Positions 17,037 through 24,856 of a stretch of 64,000 bases of DNA are shown here, one piece after another. This DNA is from Pantoea deleyi (GTDB lineage Bacteria > Pseudomonadota > Gammaproteobacteria > Enterobacterales > Enterobacteriaceae). Made by a program: the position numbers and the translations under genes. The stretch lies in contig NZ_CP071405.1 in NCBI RefSeq assembly GCF_022647325.1, forward strand, positions 2,356,001 to 2,420,000, written 5' to 3'. The notes below the pieces were generated by a model. That model did no database searches and was not told the origin of the DNA. It saw only the letters and a list, made by a program, of their open reading frames with translations. How positions within the stretch are numbered: the first letter of the stretch is position 1; the number at the start of each line of letters is the position of its first letter.

Positions 17037-18895
17037 GCGTCATCCGTGTGGGTTTGTGAGTCTTTGTACTGATTGACTTCCAGGTCATAGGCGTGCAGAA
17101 ACGCTTCGCCAAACAGGGTGTGGAAATCGTCTTCGATCTCACCCGCCGTCTCGCCGTAGCGCTGAACAAAATGCTCCCACAGCGCCGCTTTACGGCTGCC
17201 CGGCAGCCCGATACGGGATACCGAACCTGCCTGACGCGCCTCCTCCTCCAGCTGCTCCGGGTTAAAGGATTGCAGCATCGAGGCGATGATGGCGCGGATA
17301 CCAGCGATCATCCCCAGCTGGTGCGCCTGCAGATCGATCAGCGCATCACGCACCGCCTGACGCGGCGGCATGAAGCCCGGCATCCGGCTGCCGAACATCT
17401 GCATTAACACGGTCTTGCCCGATGGCAGCAGTTTGAACGGGTTGTTGGCGTCGTCGAGGATCACCGTCATGTCGGCTTTGACGCCGCGCTTGAGGATCGA
17501 ACGCGACGAGAGCAGCGCGACCGTGCCCTGGGAGAACATGCTGAGCATCTGACCAAACTGCAGCATCTGTTCGCGGTCGAACTGGGGGGTCGGCTGCAGA
17601 TCGCGCAGGCCCATCCCCTCCAGCAGCGCATCCAGCAGTTCACCCTTGAGGGCATCGCCACTGCTCTGGCTCGGTGCCGATGGCGCCACGGCAGCGGCAG
17701 GCTGGTGACCGGACGCGACCGGATCGATACGCAGACGCCCTTTCGGCGTCGGCGCTGGCGTGCGCTGCACCGCCTGCGGCGTGGGTAGCGTTATTCCGCC
17801 ATAGTCGTTTTGCGGATTGATAGCCTCCGCCGGGACGGCGCGCTCTTCATCGATCGGCGGCAGCGGCTCCGGCGCCTGGGGCTGAGAAGGGTTATCCGCG
17901 TCAGATGGCGGATTGTGAGGTTCACTGAAGCTGAATAATGGCGATTCTGCTTCGTTCAGACTGGCAGGCGGCTGCTCTGCTGAACGTGCGGCAGACTGTT
18001 CGGGCGTCGCCGCTGGCTGAGGCGTCGCCGGTTTCGCTGCGGGTGGCTCGGGCTGAGCCAGCGGCACCGCGTTGCCCATCATCAGACCCAGGGGATCGTC
18101 CTGGTTACGCGCATCGGTGCTGCTTTCACCGTCGAACAGGCTTAACGGGTCCAGTTCAGCGGCGGGTTTGTCGGGCTGCTGCGCTGCGGTTTTCTGCTGA
18201 GCCGACAGTGCGCTGGGCGTCCGATCGTCGAAAATGCCCTGCTGCGCAAACAGCGCATCGCCTTCATCAAACAGGCTGCGATTTTTCGGCTGCTGCCCAT
18301 AGTCCAGCGGCGCGTCGTTCACCAACTGGGCCAGCGGATCTTCGGGATTACGATCCGGCGAGGCTGGCGCGGTCAGGGGATTCCCCTCCGGCTTTTCGGG
18401 CACCGGTTTGCGTTTAGAGAGATCGTCCGAGATCGAAAACTCTTTTGCCAGGCTGTCCCAGATTTCACTCGGAATCGCGGCCGTGGCGGCTTTTTCCACG
18501 GGTGGCTCATCAGCCACTGTTGCGGGCCGGATCGCCTCGGGACGCGGAACTGCCCTTTCCACCTGCGGCTGCGACGCGCTGTTCAGGTCGCTGACCAGCA
18601 GCTGATAATCATCAATGCCCAGAATGTCCCCATCCTGCAGCTCAACCTGGCGGCCGCGCTCCAGCGGAATGTCGTTGAGCAGCACGCGGGTTACATTGCC
18701 ACGGTTGGTCAGGCGGCACTCACCATTTGCGGTGATGTGCACAATCGCCTGAAGGCGGGAGAGTGTCCGGTCATCATCCGGCAGCACCAGATTGTTATCC
18801 ACGCCGCGTCCAATCGTACCGCCGGGCGGAAAGAAGTCACAGTGAGTCTGCGGCGGCTGTTGGCCGGGTTTGGTCGTTATTATCGTAAAGCGCAT
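17033..18895 (-). CDS. tagH: TagH/Fha, FHA-domain T6SS activator
   Basis: 620 residues. The N-terminal FHA domain (about 20-95) has GRGVDNNLVLPDDDRTLSR and NRGNVTRVLLND. A long Pro/Ala/Gln-rich low-complexity linker (about 100-420) follows. The C-terminal T6SS FHA-associated domain (about 425-605) contains FGQMLSMFSQGTVALLSSR, NPFKLLPSGKTVLMQMFG and FGEAFLHAYDLEVNQYK. The FHA domain binds phosphothreonine; phosphorylation by the kinase switches on assembly. It heads the segment tagH-pppA-periplasmic protein-tagJ-tssEFG-clpV-kinase-vgrG. The linker is longer than in many homologues. Confidence 0.94.
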   Translation of the reverse strand: MRFTIITTKPGQQPPQTHCDFFPPGGTIGRGVDNNLVLPDDDRTLSRLQAIVHITANGECRLTNRGNVTRVLLNDIPLERGRQVELQDGDILGIDDYQLLVSDLNSASQPQVERAVPRPEAIRPATVADEPPVEKAATAAIPSEIWDSLAKEFSISDDLSKRKPVPEKPEGNPLTAPASPDRNPEDPLAQLVNDAPLDYGQQPKNRSLFDEGDALFAQQGIFDDRTPSALSAQQKTAAQQPDKPAAELDPLSLFDGESSTDARNQDDPLGLMMGNAVPLAQPEPPAAKPATPQPAATPEQSAARSAEQPPASLNEAESPLFSFSEPHNPPSDADNPSQPQAPEPLPPIDEERAVPAEAINPQNDYGGITLPTPQAVQRTPAPTPKGRLRIDPVASGHQPAAAVAPSAPSQSSGDALKGELLDALLEGMGLRDLQPTPQFDREQMLQFGQMLSMFSQGTVALLSSRSILKRGVKADMTVILDDANNPFKLLPSGKTVLMQMFGSRMPGFMPPRQAVRDALIDLQAHQLGMIAGIRAIIASMLQSFNPEQLEEEARQAGSVSRIGLPGSRKAALWEHFVQRYGETAGEIEDDFHTLFGEAFLHAYDLEVNQYKDSQTHTDDA

Positions 18896-18925
18896 AACGG
18901 ATTCCTGCGGTTAGCGGTTCGGCAT

Positions 18926-18964
18926 CTATACCGCGCACCTCTCGGGGAAAGGCGCGGGGTATAG
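18926..18964 (-). terminator. Imperfect stem-loop upstream of tagH
   Basis: CTATACC GCGC (18926-18936) pairs with GCGC GG GGTATAG (18952-18964), an 11-bp stem with a two-base bulge. It lies between the broken immunity paralogue and tagH on the minus strand. It has no clear T-run, so it could be an attenuator or mRNA-stabilising hairpin rather than a full terminator. Confidence 0.35.
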
Positions 18965-19051
18965 GGAGCGCAGAGATATTGATGGGTAAACAGTTTTAAC
19001 CGGGACATATTCAGGGCAGCACGGTTCTATCGGGCAGAAAATAAGTCGTCA

Positions 19052-19460
19052 TTAATTCATCACATAAACAAACAGAGACGTCAGCGTCAGCCATATCAAG
19101 GTGATGGTGAAAGTTATCTGGTAAAGCACCCGAATCCTGCACATCCACGCTGTAACTTCAGCAGGCTGTTGCTGAACGAAGTCATACGCCTCACCCTGAC
19201 ATTTTCAGTGCGGGTAAAACGCATCGCCTTTCCTTTTTTGATACTCGTGAAAAAAAACCTTCTGACAATTAGTATAAAAACCAGAATAACTGGCTACCTT
19301 AGTCATTAAATTCAGCTGCAGTCCTCGTCGCAGATACTTCTGCAGGAAAAGACGATAAACGCCCTCATTTTTTAAAATACCAGGCAGCACAGAGGTGTAA
19401 TAGCCCTGCCAGAATAAAAAGGAAAATAATTAAATACATCACGAAGTTGTAAAAGGTCAT
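19052..19460 (-). pseudogene. Third immunity-like paralogue, broken by a frameshift and an in-frame stop
   Basis: Reading from the ATG at 19460 gives MTFYNFVMYLIIFLFILAG and LLHLCAAWYFKK, then a stop. Losing frame at a six-A run (19368-19373) by one base joins it to EGVYRLFLQKYLRRGLQLN and KVASYSGFYTNCQKVFF. A TGA at 19205-19207 then interrupts, followed in the same frame by GEAYDFVQQQPAEVTAWM and LWLTLTSLFVYVMN-like residues to the TAA at 19052. Repaired length is about 136 residues, matching the intact neighbour (137) with the same motifs (LQLDLTTKVANHLGFYANYQ, KAYEFVQKQP, FVYLFN). It is clearly a decaying tandem duplicate. A sequencing error could explain one lesion but hardly both. Confidence 0.88.
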
Positions 19461-19564
19461 CCTTCCTGCTCATATCATTAATCGCATTATTTTAAAGCTG
19501 GCAATAAAACTGCACGTTCATCTATGAAGTCGCGGTTAGTTCTTACCCGGAATTAAAAAAATCA

Positions 19565-19978
19565 TCAGTTTAAAAAATGGCGCCAGATAATAAAATCTAT
19601 GCCGCCCCCTGTCATCATGACACCAGCAACCATATTCAGATGATGCAGACGGACTAACCAGATAATCTTGTTTTCAGGCAAAGACTGTATGAATTCATAT
19701 GTTTCCCTGCTGACCCTCTGATGGCGTTTGTGGTCTAGTCTGACGCCTTTATACAACCGTGCAAACCAGGAAATTTTTAAGGGATGGAACGATGGACTGA
19801 AAAAGGAGCTAACCTGAGTGCTGAAATCAAGATCCAATCTTCTTTTGCGAAACTCGCTAATTAATGATTCATAGTTTTGAACATTTTTTCTGAATATTAT
19901 GTAGCCTACAACTTGTAAAGCAATCGAACTCAGAAAAGACATAATTGAAATAGCAATCAAAATGCAAGGCCATGTCAT
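19565..19978 (-). CDS. Two-TM immunity-like protein, second tandem copy (diverged)
   Basis: 137 residues. There is a hydrophobic segment at about 5-30 (MSFLSSIALQVVGYIIF) and another near the C-terminus. It shares the layout and motifs of the preceding gene: a YESLISEFRKRRLDLDFSTQ block where the first copy has YQDFIDLYQNAGLQLDLTT, and ETYEFIQSLPENKIIWLVRL where the first has KAYEFVQKQPKEKMVWM. Identity is low, so it diverged long ago or protects against a different effector variant. It lies 18 bases after the first copy, with AAGG in front of the ATG. The immunity role is inferred from position behind the effector candidate and membrane location. Confidence 0.75.
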   Translation of the reverse strand: MTWPCILIAISIMSFLSSIALQVVGYIIFRKNVQNYESLISEFRKRRLDLDFSTQVSSFFSPSFHPLKISWFARLYKGVRLDHKRHQRVSRETYEFIQSLPENKIIWLVRLHHLNMVAGVMMTGGGIDFIIWRHFLN

Positions 19979-19996
19979 AAAACCTTATCCATAACT

Positions 19997-20410
19997 TCAG
20001 TTAAATAAATAAACAAAAATAGCCATAAAAACAGCCCAGACAACTGTCAGAAAGTAAGTAAACTGGTAAAGAGAGAGCGTCTTTTCCATCCAAACCATTT
20101 TTTCTTTAGGTTGTTTTTGTACAAATTCATAAGCCTTTATGCTGACATTTTCAGATTTAGAAAAGCGCATTTTCCGCCCTTTCCTGAGATTCATGAAAAA
20201 GGCTAACTTCTGATAATTAGCATAGAACCCCAAATGATTTGCAACTTTCGTGGTTAAGTCTAATTGCAAGCCAGCATTTTGATAAAGATCGATAAAATCC
20301 TGATACGCTTTTCGATTAACTCTAAAAAGCCACGCAGCATAGACATGCAGAAGAATGACCAAAACAGATAAAATCGAACTGCCATACATAAAAAAATCAT
20401 ACGAACTCAT
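19997..20410 (-). CDS. Two-TM immunity-like protein, first tandem copy
   Basis: 137 residues. TM segments lie at about 7-30 (SILSVLVILLHVYAAWLF) and 110-136 (FTYFLTVVWAVFMAIFVYLF), with a charged loop between them. The start overlaps the stop of the effector candidate by 4 bases (ATGA), the tight coupling typical of effector-immunity pairs. An inner-membrane immunity protein fits an effector that inserts into or depolarises the target inner membrane. No known family recognised. Confidence 0.8.
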   Translation of the reverse strand: MSSYDFFMYGSSILSVLVILLHVYAAWLFRVNRKAYQDFIDLYQNAGLQLDLTTKVANHLGFYANYQKLAFFMNLRKGRKMRFSKSENVSIKAYEFVQKQPKEKMVWMEKTLSLYQFTYFLTVVWAVFMAIFVYLFN

Positions 20411-21399
20411 AAAATCTTATCCATCAAAATACCTGCCCCTTTTTCACCCAGCTTAGCAGCACCAAAACCCCCTGCAGCGGATCCGACTATTCCACAAGCT
20501 AACGCACCTATGCCTCCGGTTGCAACACCCAGTGCTACGCAGGCGGAAGTTGCGATTGCCCCCGCCGCCGCGCCGCCCAGGATACCTGCAGTCGTGCCTG
20601 CTGCAAACTGAGAATACCCTTTCACCGCTACTTTAGAACATTCATCTTCTCTTTCAGTGGTACAGCTGTGATAAACCTCATTCGTTGTATTCACAGCACT
20701 AAATCCTATTGAAACCCATCCACCCATTTTCATAAATTTCGCTGCTCTGGCTGCACTATCTACATAGGTCGAATAACCGCTTATAACTCCTGTGCCAGCA
20801 GTTTGCCAGTCATGGATAATAGAGGAGCTGGAAAGGTTTAAAGCATGCTTAATCTTTTCATAGGGGCGCAAATTCAGCATAAATCGGGATAAACGATTCA
20901 GTAGTACTTCAAGTTCACCAAACAGGCGTTTCCGCTCGATAAAAAACTGCTGCCCGAACAATGTTCCTGACGTCAGATATTGGTTACGGTAGGCATTCTC
21001 AATAGCGACAAGTTTCTTGCCAATTTCATTGAAATAGCGTTCACCCGCATCGCCGATGATACCTGAAGCTTTATCCATAAAATTGGTAATAGCAGCAATT
21101 GCAGCATAATGGCGATTGAAGAAATCTGCCTCATCAACTGTCAGATGAGTAACACTATTGTTAGTTCTTTTTTTTGCTTCATCCAGCGTTTGCATCGCTG
21201 CTGGATGATTGTTTCCATTAGGATCGGCAACAACCAGAATCTGCCCCGGCTTAGCCCAGGTAACATCGGCATTTAATTGCAAAAAAAAATTCGCGGCAGG
21301 CATATTGCGAGTGCCGTAGAGCCACATAGCTTGTTCAGTCAATCTTCCCGGCCGCTGGACCACACAAAAACCTGGCTCAACAGAATTTTTTACTGTCAT
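20407..21399 (-). CDS. Candidate Hcp-associated T6SS effector, membrane-active type
   Basis: 330 residues from MTVKNSVEPGFCVVQRPGRL. The ATG at 21399 is chosen because AAAGGAG sits 8 bases upstream; a start six codons earlier lacks a site. The N-terminal 95 residues are a soluble domain with WAKPGQILVVADPNG, reminiscent of a LysM-like strand. A helical middle (about 100-190) precedes a C-terminal Gly/Ala-rich hydrophobic region (about 262-320: AAGTTAGILGGAAAGAIATS and GGIGALACGIVGSAAGGFGA). Glycine-zipper tails of this sort occur in pore-forming or membrane-inserting toxins. It lies directly behind hcp and is overlapped by the first of three membrane immunity-like genes. The toxin role is inferred; the family is not recognised. 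Confidence 0.75.
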   Translation of the reverse strand: MTVKNSVEPGFCVVQRPGRLTEQAMWLYGTRNMPAANFFLQLNADVTWAKPGQILVVADPNGNNHPAAMQTLDEAKKRTNNSVTHLTVDEADFFNRHYAAIAAITNFMDKASGIIGDAGERYFNEIGKKLVAIENAYRNQYLTSGTLFGQQFFIERKRLFGELEVLLNRLSRFMLNLRPYEKIKHALNLSSSSIIHDWQTAGTGVISGYSTYVDSAARAAKFMKMGGWVSIGFSAVNTTNEVYHSCTTEREDECSKVAVKGYSQFAAGTTAGILGGAAAGAIATSACVALGVATGGIGALACGIVGSAAGGFGAAKLGEKGAGILMDKIL

Positions 21400-21455
21400 C
21401 ACAATCTCCTTTTGCAATTAAATGTATGCGAAAAATAATTACTCAGATAACTCAA

Positions 21456-21480
21456 GATACGCCCCTGACAGGGGCGTATC
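21456..21480 (-). terminator. Strong intercistronic stem-loop after hcp
   Basis: GATACGCCCC and GGGGCGTATC form a perfect 10-bp GC-rich stem with a five-base loop, starting 4 bases beyond the hcp stop. No T-run follows on the minus strand, so it is more likely a partial terminator or 3' stabiliser that lets Hcp be made in large excess over the downstream effector. Confidence 0.7.
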
Positions 21481-21483
21481 AGA

Positions 21484-21966
21484 TTACGCTTCTTTATTGC
21501 CTTTGATATCCCAGCCCGCGCTGCTCTCTGCGCCTTTGCCACCGGAGGAACTCTGCTCCCAGTACTGCTGTTTCACTTTAGAAGCCTGGAAGGAGTAAGT
21601 CATACCCAGGGTATCGCCGTTGTCGGAACCGTTATAGTTCACAGCGGTCACCAGCACATCTTCCAGAGTAATACGTGCGTACTCAACCTGAGAACCACCT
21701 GCTTTACAGATAGAGAGTTCGACTTTTGCCAGATGCTTACCGCTGGCGCAGTTCTTCAGCAGCGCCGTGGTGGATTTGTCGATCAGCGCGTTAACGTGCA
21801 GGTCGTTGAAGTTAACTTTACCGGCACCGCCGCCGCCGCCCACAGACATGTTGCCTGGCTGAGAAGCACCCCATGAGAAAGAGGTGATATCAGTCCAGCC
21901 GGTGTGGTTTGAATCTTTCGATTCGCCGGTGACTCCGTCAACCTTCATAAACATATCAATAGCCAT
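21484..21966 (-). CDS. hcp: Hcp (TssD), T6SS inner tube protein
   Basis: 160 residues, typical of Hcp: begins MAIDMFMKVDGVTGESKDSN, then WTDITSFSWGASQPG, a Gly-rich loop (GGGGGAGKVNFNDLHV), CASGKHLAKVELSICKAGG and SFQASKVKQQYWEQSS. Hexameric rings stack into the tube expelled by sheath contraction and can carry small effectors in the lumen. The gene has its own upstream region of over 300 bases, separate from tssB-tssC, and a stem-loop behind it, fitting high independent expression. The neighbouring effector candidate probably travels inside Hcp. Confidence 0.98.
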   Translation of the reverse strand: MAIDMFMKVDGVTGESKDSNHTGWTDITSFSWGASQPGNMSVGGGGGAGKVNFNDLHVNALIDKSTTALLKNCASGKHLAKVELSICKAGGSQVEYARITLEDVLVTAVNYNGSDNGDTLGMTYSFQASKVKQQYWEQSSSGGKGAESSAGWDIKGNKEA

Positions 21967-22282
21967 TATCTTTCACTCTTTATTGGTTGCGATTATTGCT
22001 TTCAAAAAAGCAAGGATATGGCAAAAAGAAAAGCATGGGGCTGAATAAAACAGTCCATATTTTACCTTTGCCTTGCTTCTGAAATATCGTCATAAACCAT
22101 ATTTCAGAATTCGTATTGCCGGTCATTAACCGGACAAAATAGATATGCATTTATAGTGCGAAAACATCAATAACCGGATAACGCACTGTTTTACGCTTTG
22201 TAAGGTGCCCATTTTATGGACAGCGCCATGATCAATATTATATAGTCGCCCGGCACATTAAATATTCATGGAAGGAATAGAG
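21967..22282. promoter_or_regulatory. hcp: Intergenic region holding the probable hcp promoter
   Basis: A 316-base AT-rich gap between hcp (minus) and a small plus-strand gene. It must contain the hcp promoter and the promoter of the small gene. The most conspicuous element is the 11-bp inverted repeat at 22077-22109, described separately. I could not place -10/-35 boxes or a sigma-54 site with confidence. Confidence 0.55.
22077..22109. promoter_or_regulatory. Inverted repeat upstream of hcp
   Basis: TTCTGAAATAT (22077-22087) and ATATTTCAGAA (22099-22109) are exact reverse complements separated by 11 bases. Centre-to-centre of the arms is 22 bases, about two helical turns, which suits a dimeric regulator. 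It lies about 110-145 bases upstream of the hcp start. An mRNA hairpin in the leader is the alternative. Confidence 0.5.
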
Positions 22283-22498
22283 ATGAAAAAGGTCTTCTCA
22301 GTTTTCCTGATAACCCTGTTATCGCTGATCTCTCTTTATGCCATTGTTGATCTTGTAAGCTCAATCTATCTGGTTGCCCGTTATGGAAGCGTTAACGCCT
22401 GCTCTTCAGGCTTACTTGCGGGTAAAGCGCTCTTTATTGCTGCCTGCATAGCCTTTGTTATTATGCTGAACAGGCTAATACGTAAAAAGATTCATTAA
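22283..22498 (+). CDS. Small two-TM protein on the opposite strand inside the T6SS locus
   Basis: 71 residues from MKKVFSVFLITLLSLISLYA; this ATG has GGAAGGAAT upstream and is preferred to the ATG at 22268, which overlaps that site. Hydrophobic segments lie at about 5-32 and 45-62. It is the only plus-strand gene in the T6SS locus, sitting between tssC and hcp. It could be a stray immunity gene or a modulator, but no family is recognised. Confidence 0.6.
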   Translation: MKKVFSVFLITLLSLISLYAIVDLVSSIYLVARYGSVNACSSGLLAGKALFIAACIAFVIMLNRLIRKKIH

Positions 22499-22750
22499 TC
22501 TGTTTACGTTTATCTGCCATCGCCTGAATCTGTGGCCACGCCGTTCCTGAATGAATAGACAGAACGGCGTTTACAAGCTTTCTCATCGCAGAAACAACCC
22601 AGGCTGAATACAGAAAAACCCGCTTAGCATATTAAAATCAGATCAGGGTGACAGCTCAGCAAATGGCAGTGTGCAGAGCGTCACACCTTGCCATCCGCAG
22701 AGACTGCGTGATGCCCGGTCGCCCCGGACACCACGCATCCTGTTCAGCCC

Positions 22751-24250
22751 TTAAGCATTATCATTTTTCAGTGACGGCAGCTTGGAGACCAGACGCAGCG
22801 AAACGGTCAGGCCTTCCAGCTGGTAGTGCGGACGCAGGAAGAACTTCGCGGCGTAATAGCCCGGGTTATCCTCCTGCTCTTCCACATTGACCTCGGCAGC
22901 CGCCAGCGGCTTGCGTGACTTGGTCTCCTGCGAGGAGTTAGCCGGGTCGCCATCGACGTAATTCATTACCCAGTCGTTCAGCCAGCGTTCCATCTCATCC
23001 CGCTCGCGGAAGGAGCCGATCTTGTCACGCACGATGCACTTCAGGTAGTGCGCGAAGCGGCAGCAGGCGAACAGGTAAGGCAGGCGCGCGGCCAGACGGG
23101 CATTGGCGGTGGCATCGGCGTCGTGATACTCCATCGGCTTCTGCAGTGACTGCGCACCGATAAAGGCGGCGAAGTCGGAGTTCTTACGATGCACCAGCGG
23201 CATAAAGCCGTTTTTCGCCAGCTCGGCTTCACGGCGATCGCTGATGGCGATCTCCGTCGGACACTTCATGTCCACGCCACCGTCATCGCTCGGGAAGGTA
23301 TGACACGGCAGATTTTCGACAGCCCCGCCCGACTCCACGCCGCGGATAGCGGTACACCAGCCATACTCTTTGAATGAGCGGTTGATGTTGGCGGCCATCG
23401 CGTACGCCGCATTGCTCCAGGCATAGTTACTGTGATCGGCGCCGTCTGTCTGCTCTTCAAAGTCGAAGCTGTCGACCGGGTTGGTGCGGATCCCGTAGGG
23501 CAGACGCGCCAGGAAGCGCGGCATCACCAGGCCCAGATAGCGTGCATCTTCCGACTCACGCAGGCTGCGCCAGGCGGCGTACTCGGTGTTCTGGAAGATC
23601 TTGGTCAGATCGCGCGGGTTCGCCAGCTCCTGCCAGGACTCCATCTGCATGACTTCAGGTGCCGTGCCGGTGATAAACGGACAGTGCGCGGCCGACCCGA
23701 TGCGGGCCATCTCACCCAGCAGCTCGACATCCTGCGGGCTGTGATCGAAGTAGTAATCGCCGACCAGGCAGCCAAACGGCTCGCCACCGAACTGACCATA
23801 CTCCTGCTCATAAATCTTCTTGAACAGCGGGCTTTGATCCCAGCTCGCACCTTTGTAGCGCTTCAGGCTGCGGCCCAGTTCCTGCTTGGAGATGCTCATA
23901 AAGCGGATTTTCAGCATCTCGTCGGTTTCGGTGTTGTTGACCAGGTAGCTCAGGCCACGCCAGGCGCTCTCCAGCGACTGAAACTCCGGATGATGAATGA
24001 TCTGATTGACCTGCTGAGAGAGCTTTTCGTCGATCTCGGCAATCAGCGCCTGGATGGTGCGATACGCATCGCTGGACACCGTGACGGTGTTCTCCAGCGC
24101 CTGCTGCGCCAGGGTTTTCACCGCGCTTTCGACCGCCGCGCGCGCCTGATCGCTTTTTGGCCGGAACTCTTTGTTCAGCAGCGCGCTGAACTCATCCTGG
24201 CTGAAGCTGACCGCGTCCTGCGACTGCGACTGTTGTGAACTCTGCGTCAT
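22751..24250 (-). CDS. tssC: TssC, T6SS contractile sheath large subunit
   Basis: 499 residues, the normal length. Recognisable blocks are SLESAWRGLSYLVNNTETD, the conserved SQDVELLGEMARIGSAAHCP-like stretch, GLVMPRFLARLPYG and YFRFAHYLKCIVRDKIGS-like residues; the C-terminus ends in FFLRPHYQLEGLTVSLRLVS. TssC polymerises with TssB around the Hcp tube and carries the ClpV-binding N-terminal helix. It overlaps tssB by 4 bases. About 470 bases of other DNA separate its end from the hcp regulatory region. Confidence 0.98.
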   Translation of the reverse strand: MTQSSQQSQSQDAVSFSQDEFSALLNKEFRPKSDQARAAVESAVKTLAQQALENTVTVSSDAYRTIQALIAEIDEKLSQQVNQIIHHPEFQSLESAWRGLSYLVNNTETDEMLKIRFMSISKQELGRSLKRYKGASWDQSPLFKKIYEQEYGQFGGEPFGCLVGDYYFDHSPQDVELLGEMARIGSAAHCPFITGTAPEVMQMESWQELANPRDLTKIFQNTEYAAWRSLRESEDARYLGLVMPRFLARLPYGIRTNPVDSFDFEEQTDGADHSNYAWSNAAYAMAANINRSFKEYGWCTAIRGVESGGAVENLPCHTFPSDDGGVDMKCPTEIAISDRREAELAKNGFMPLVHRKNSDFAAFIGAQSLQKPMEYHDADATANARLAARLPYLFACCRFAHYLKCIVRDKIGSFRERDEMERWLNDWVMNYVDGDPANSSQETKSRKPLAAAEVNVEEQEDNPGYYAAKFFLRPHYQLEGLTVSLRLVSKLPSLKNDNA

Positions 24251-24780
24251 GCCTGCGGCTCCTTATCGTCAGTGGCGTTATTCTGCTTAGGCAGATGCGT
24301 CAGCGCCTGCAGCAGCGTCGGGTCCTGCAGAACCTTGCCAATCAGCTCCTCTGCCCCGTTTTTGCCGTCCATATAGGTCAGCAGGTTTGCCAGCTGGGTG
24401 CGTGCTTCCAGCAACGTGTTCAGCGGCTCGACGTTGCGGGCCACCGCATCCGGCGAAAAGTCATCCATGCTGTCAAACGTGAGATCGATGTTCAGCTTGC
24501 CTTCGCCGTTCAGGGTGTTGTCGACCTGAAACGCCGCGCGCGGCTTCAGCGCTTTCATGCGCTCATCGAAGTTGTCGATATCGATCTCCAGAAACTTACG
24601 CTCGTCGATGCCGGGCTGCGGCTCCAGCGGTTTCCCGACCAGGTCCGCCAGCACGCCCATCACAAACGGCAGCTGGATTTTGCGTTCCGCGCCATAAATT
24701 TCCACGTCATATTCAATCTGAACGCGGGGTGCGCGATTGCGGGCAATGAACTTCTGCCCACTGGATTTACTTGTTGCCAT
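24247..24780 (-). CDS. tssB: TssB, T6SS contractile sheath small subunit
   Basis: 177 residues from MATSKSSGQKFIARNRAPRV; this ATG has GGAG 6 bases upstream, while an ATG five codons earlier does not. Family blocks are RVQIEYDVEIYGAERKIQLP, FVMGVLADLVG and FLEIDIDNFDERMKA. TssB pairs with TssC to form the sheath. Its stop overlaps the tssC start (ATGA). Confidence 0.97.
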   Translation of the reverse strand: MATSKSSGQKFIARNRAPRVQIEYDVEIYGAERKIQLPFVMGVLADLVGKPLEPQPGIDERKFLEIDIDNFDERMKALKPRAAFQVDNTLNGEGKLNIDLTFDSMDDFSPDAVARNVEPLNTLLEARTQLANLLTYMDGKNGAEELIGKVLQDPTLLQALTHLPKQNNATDDKEPQA

Positions 24781-24856
24781 GGTTTTCTCCATCAATGATG
24801 CGCGGATAACGTGTCACAGCAGGCGCGCAGGTCCTGCTGTGTGAGTGGGTGACGCC

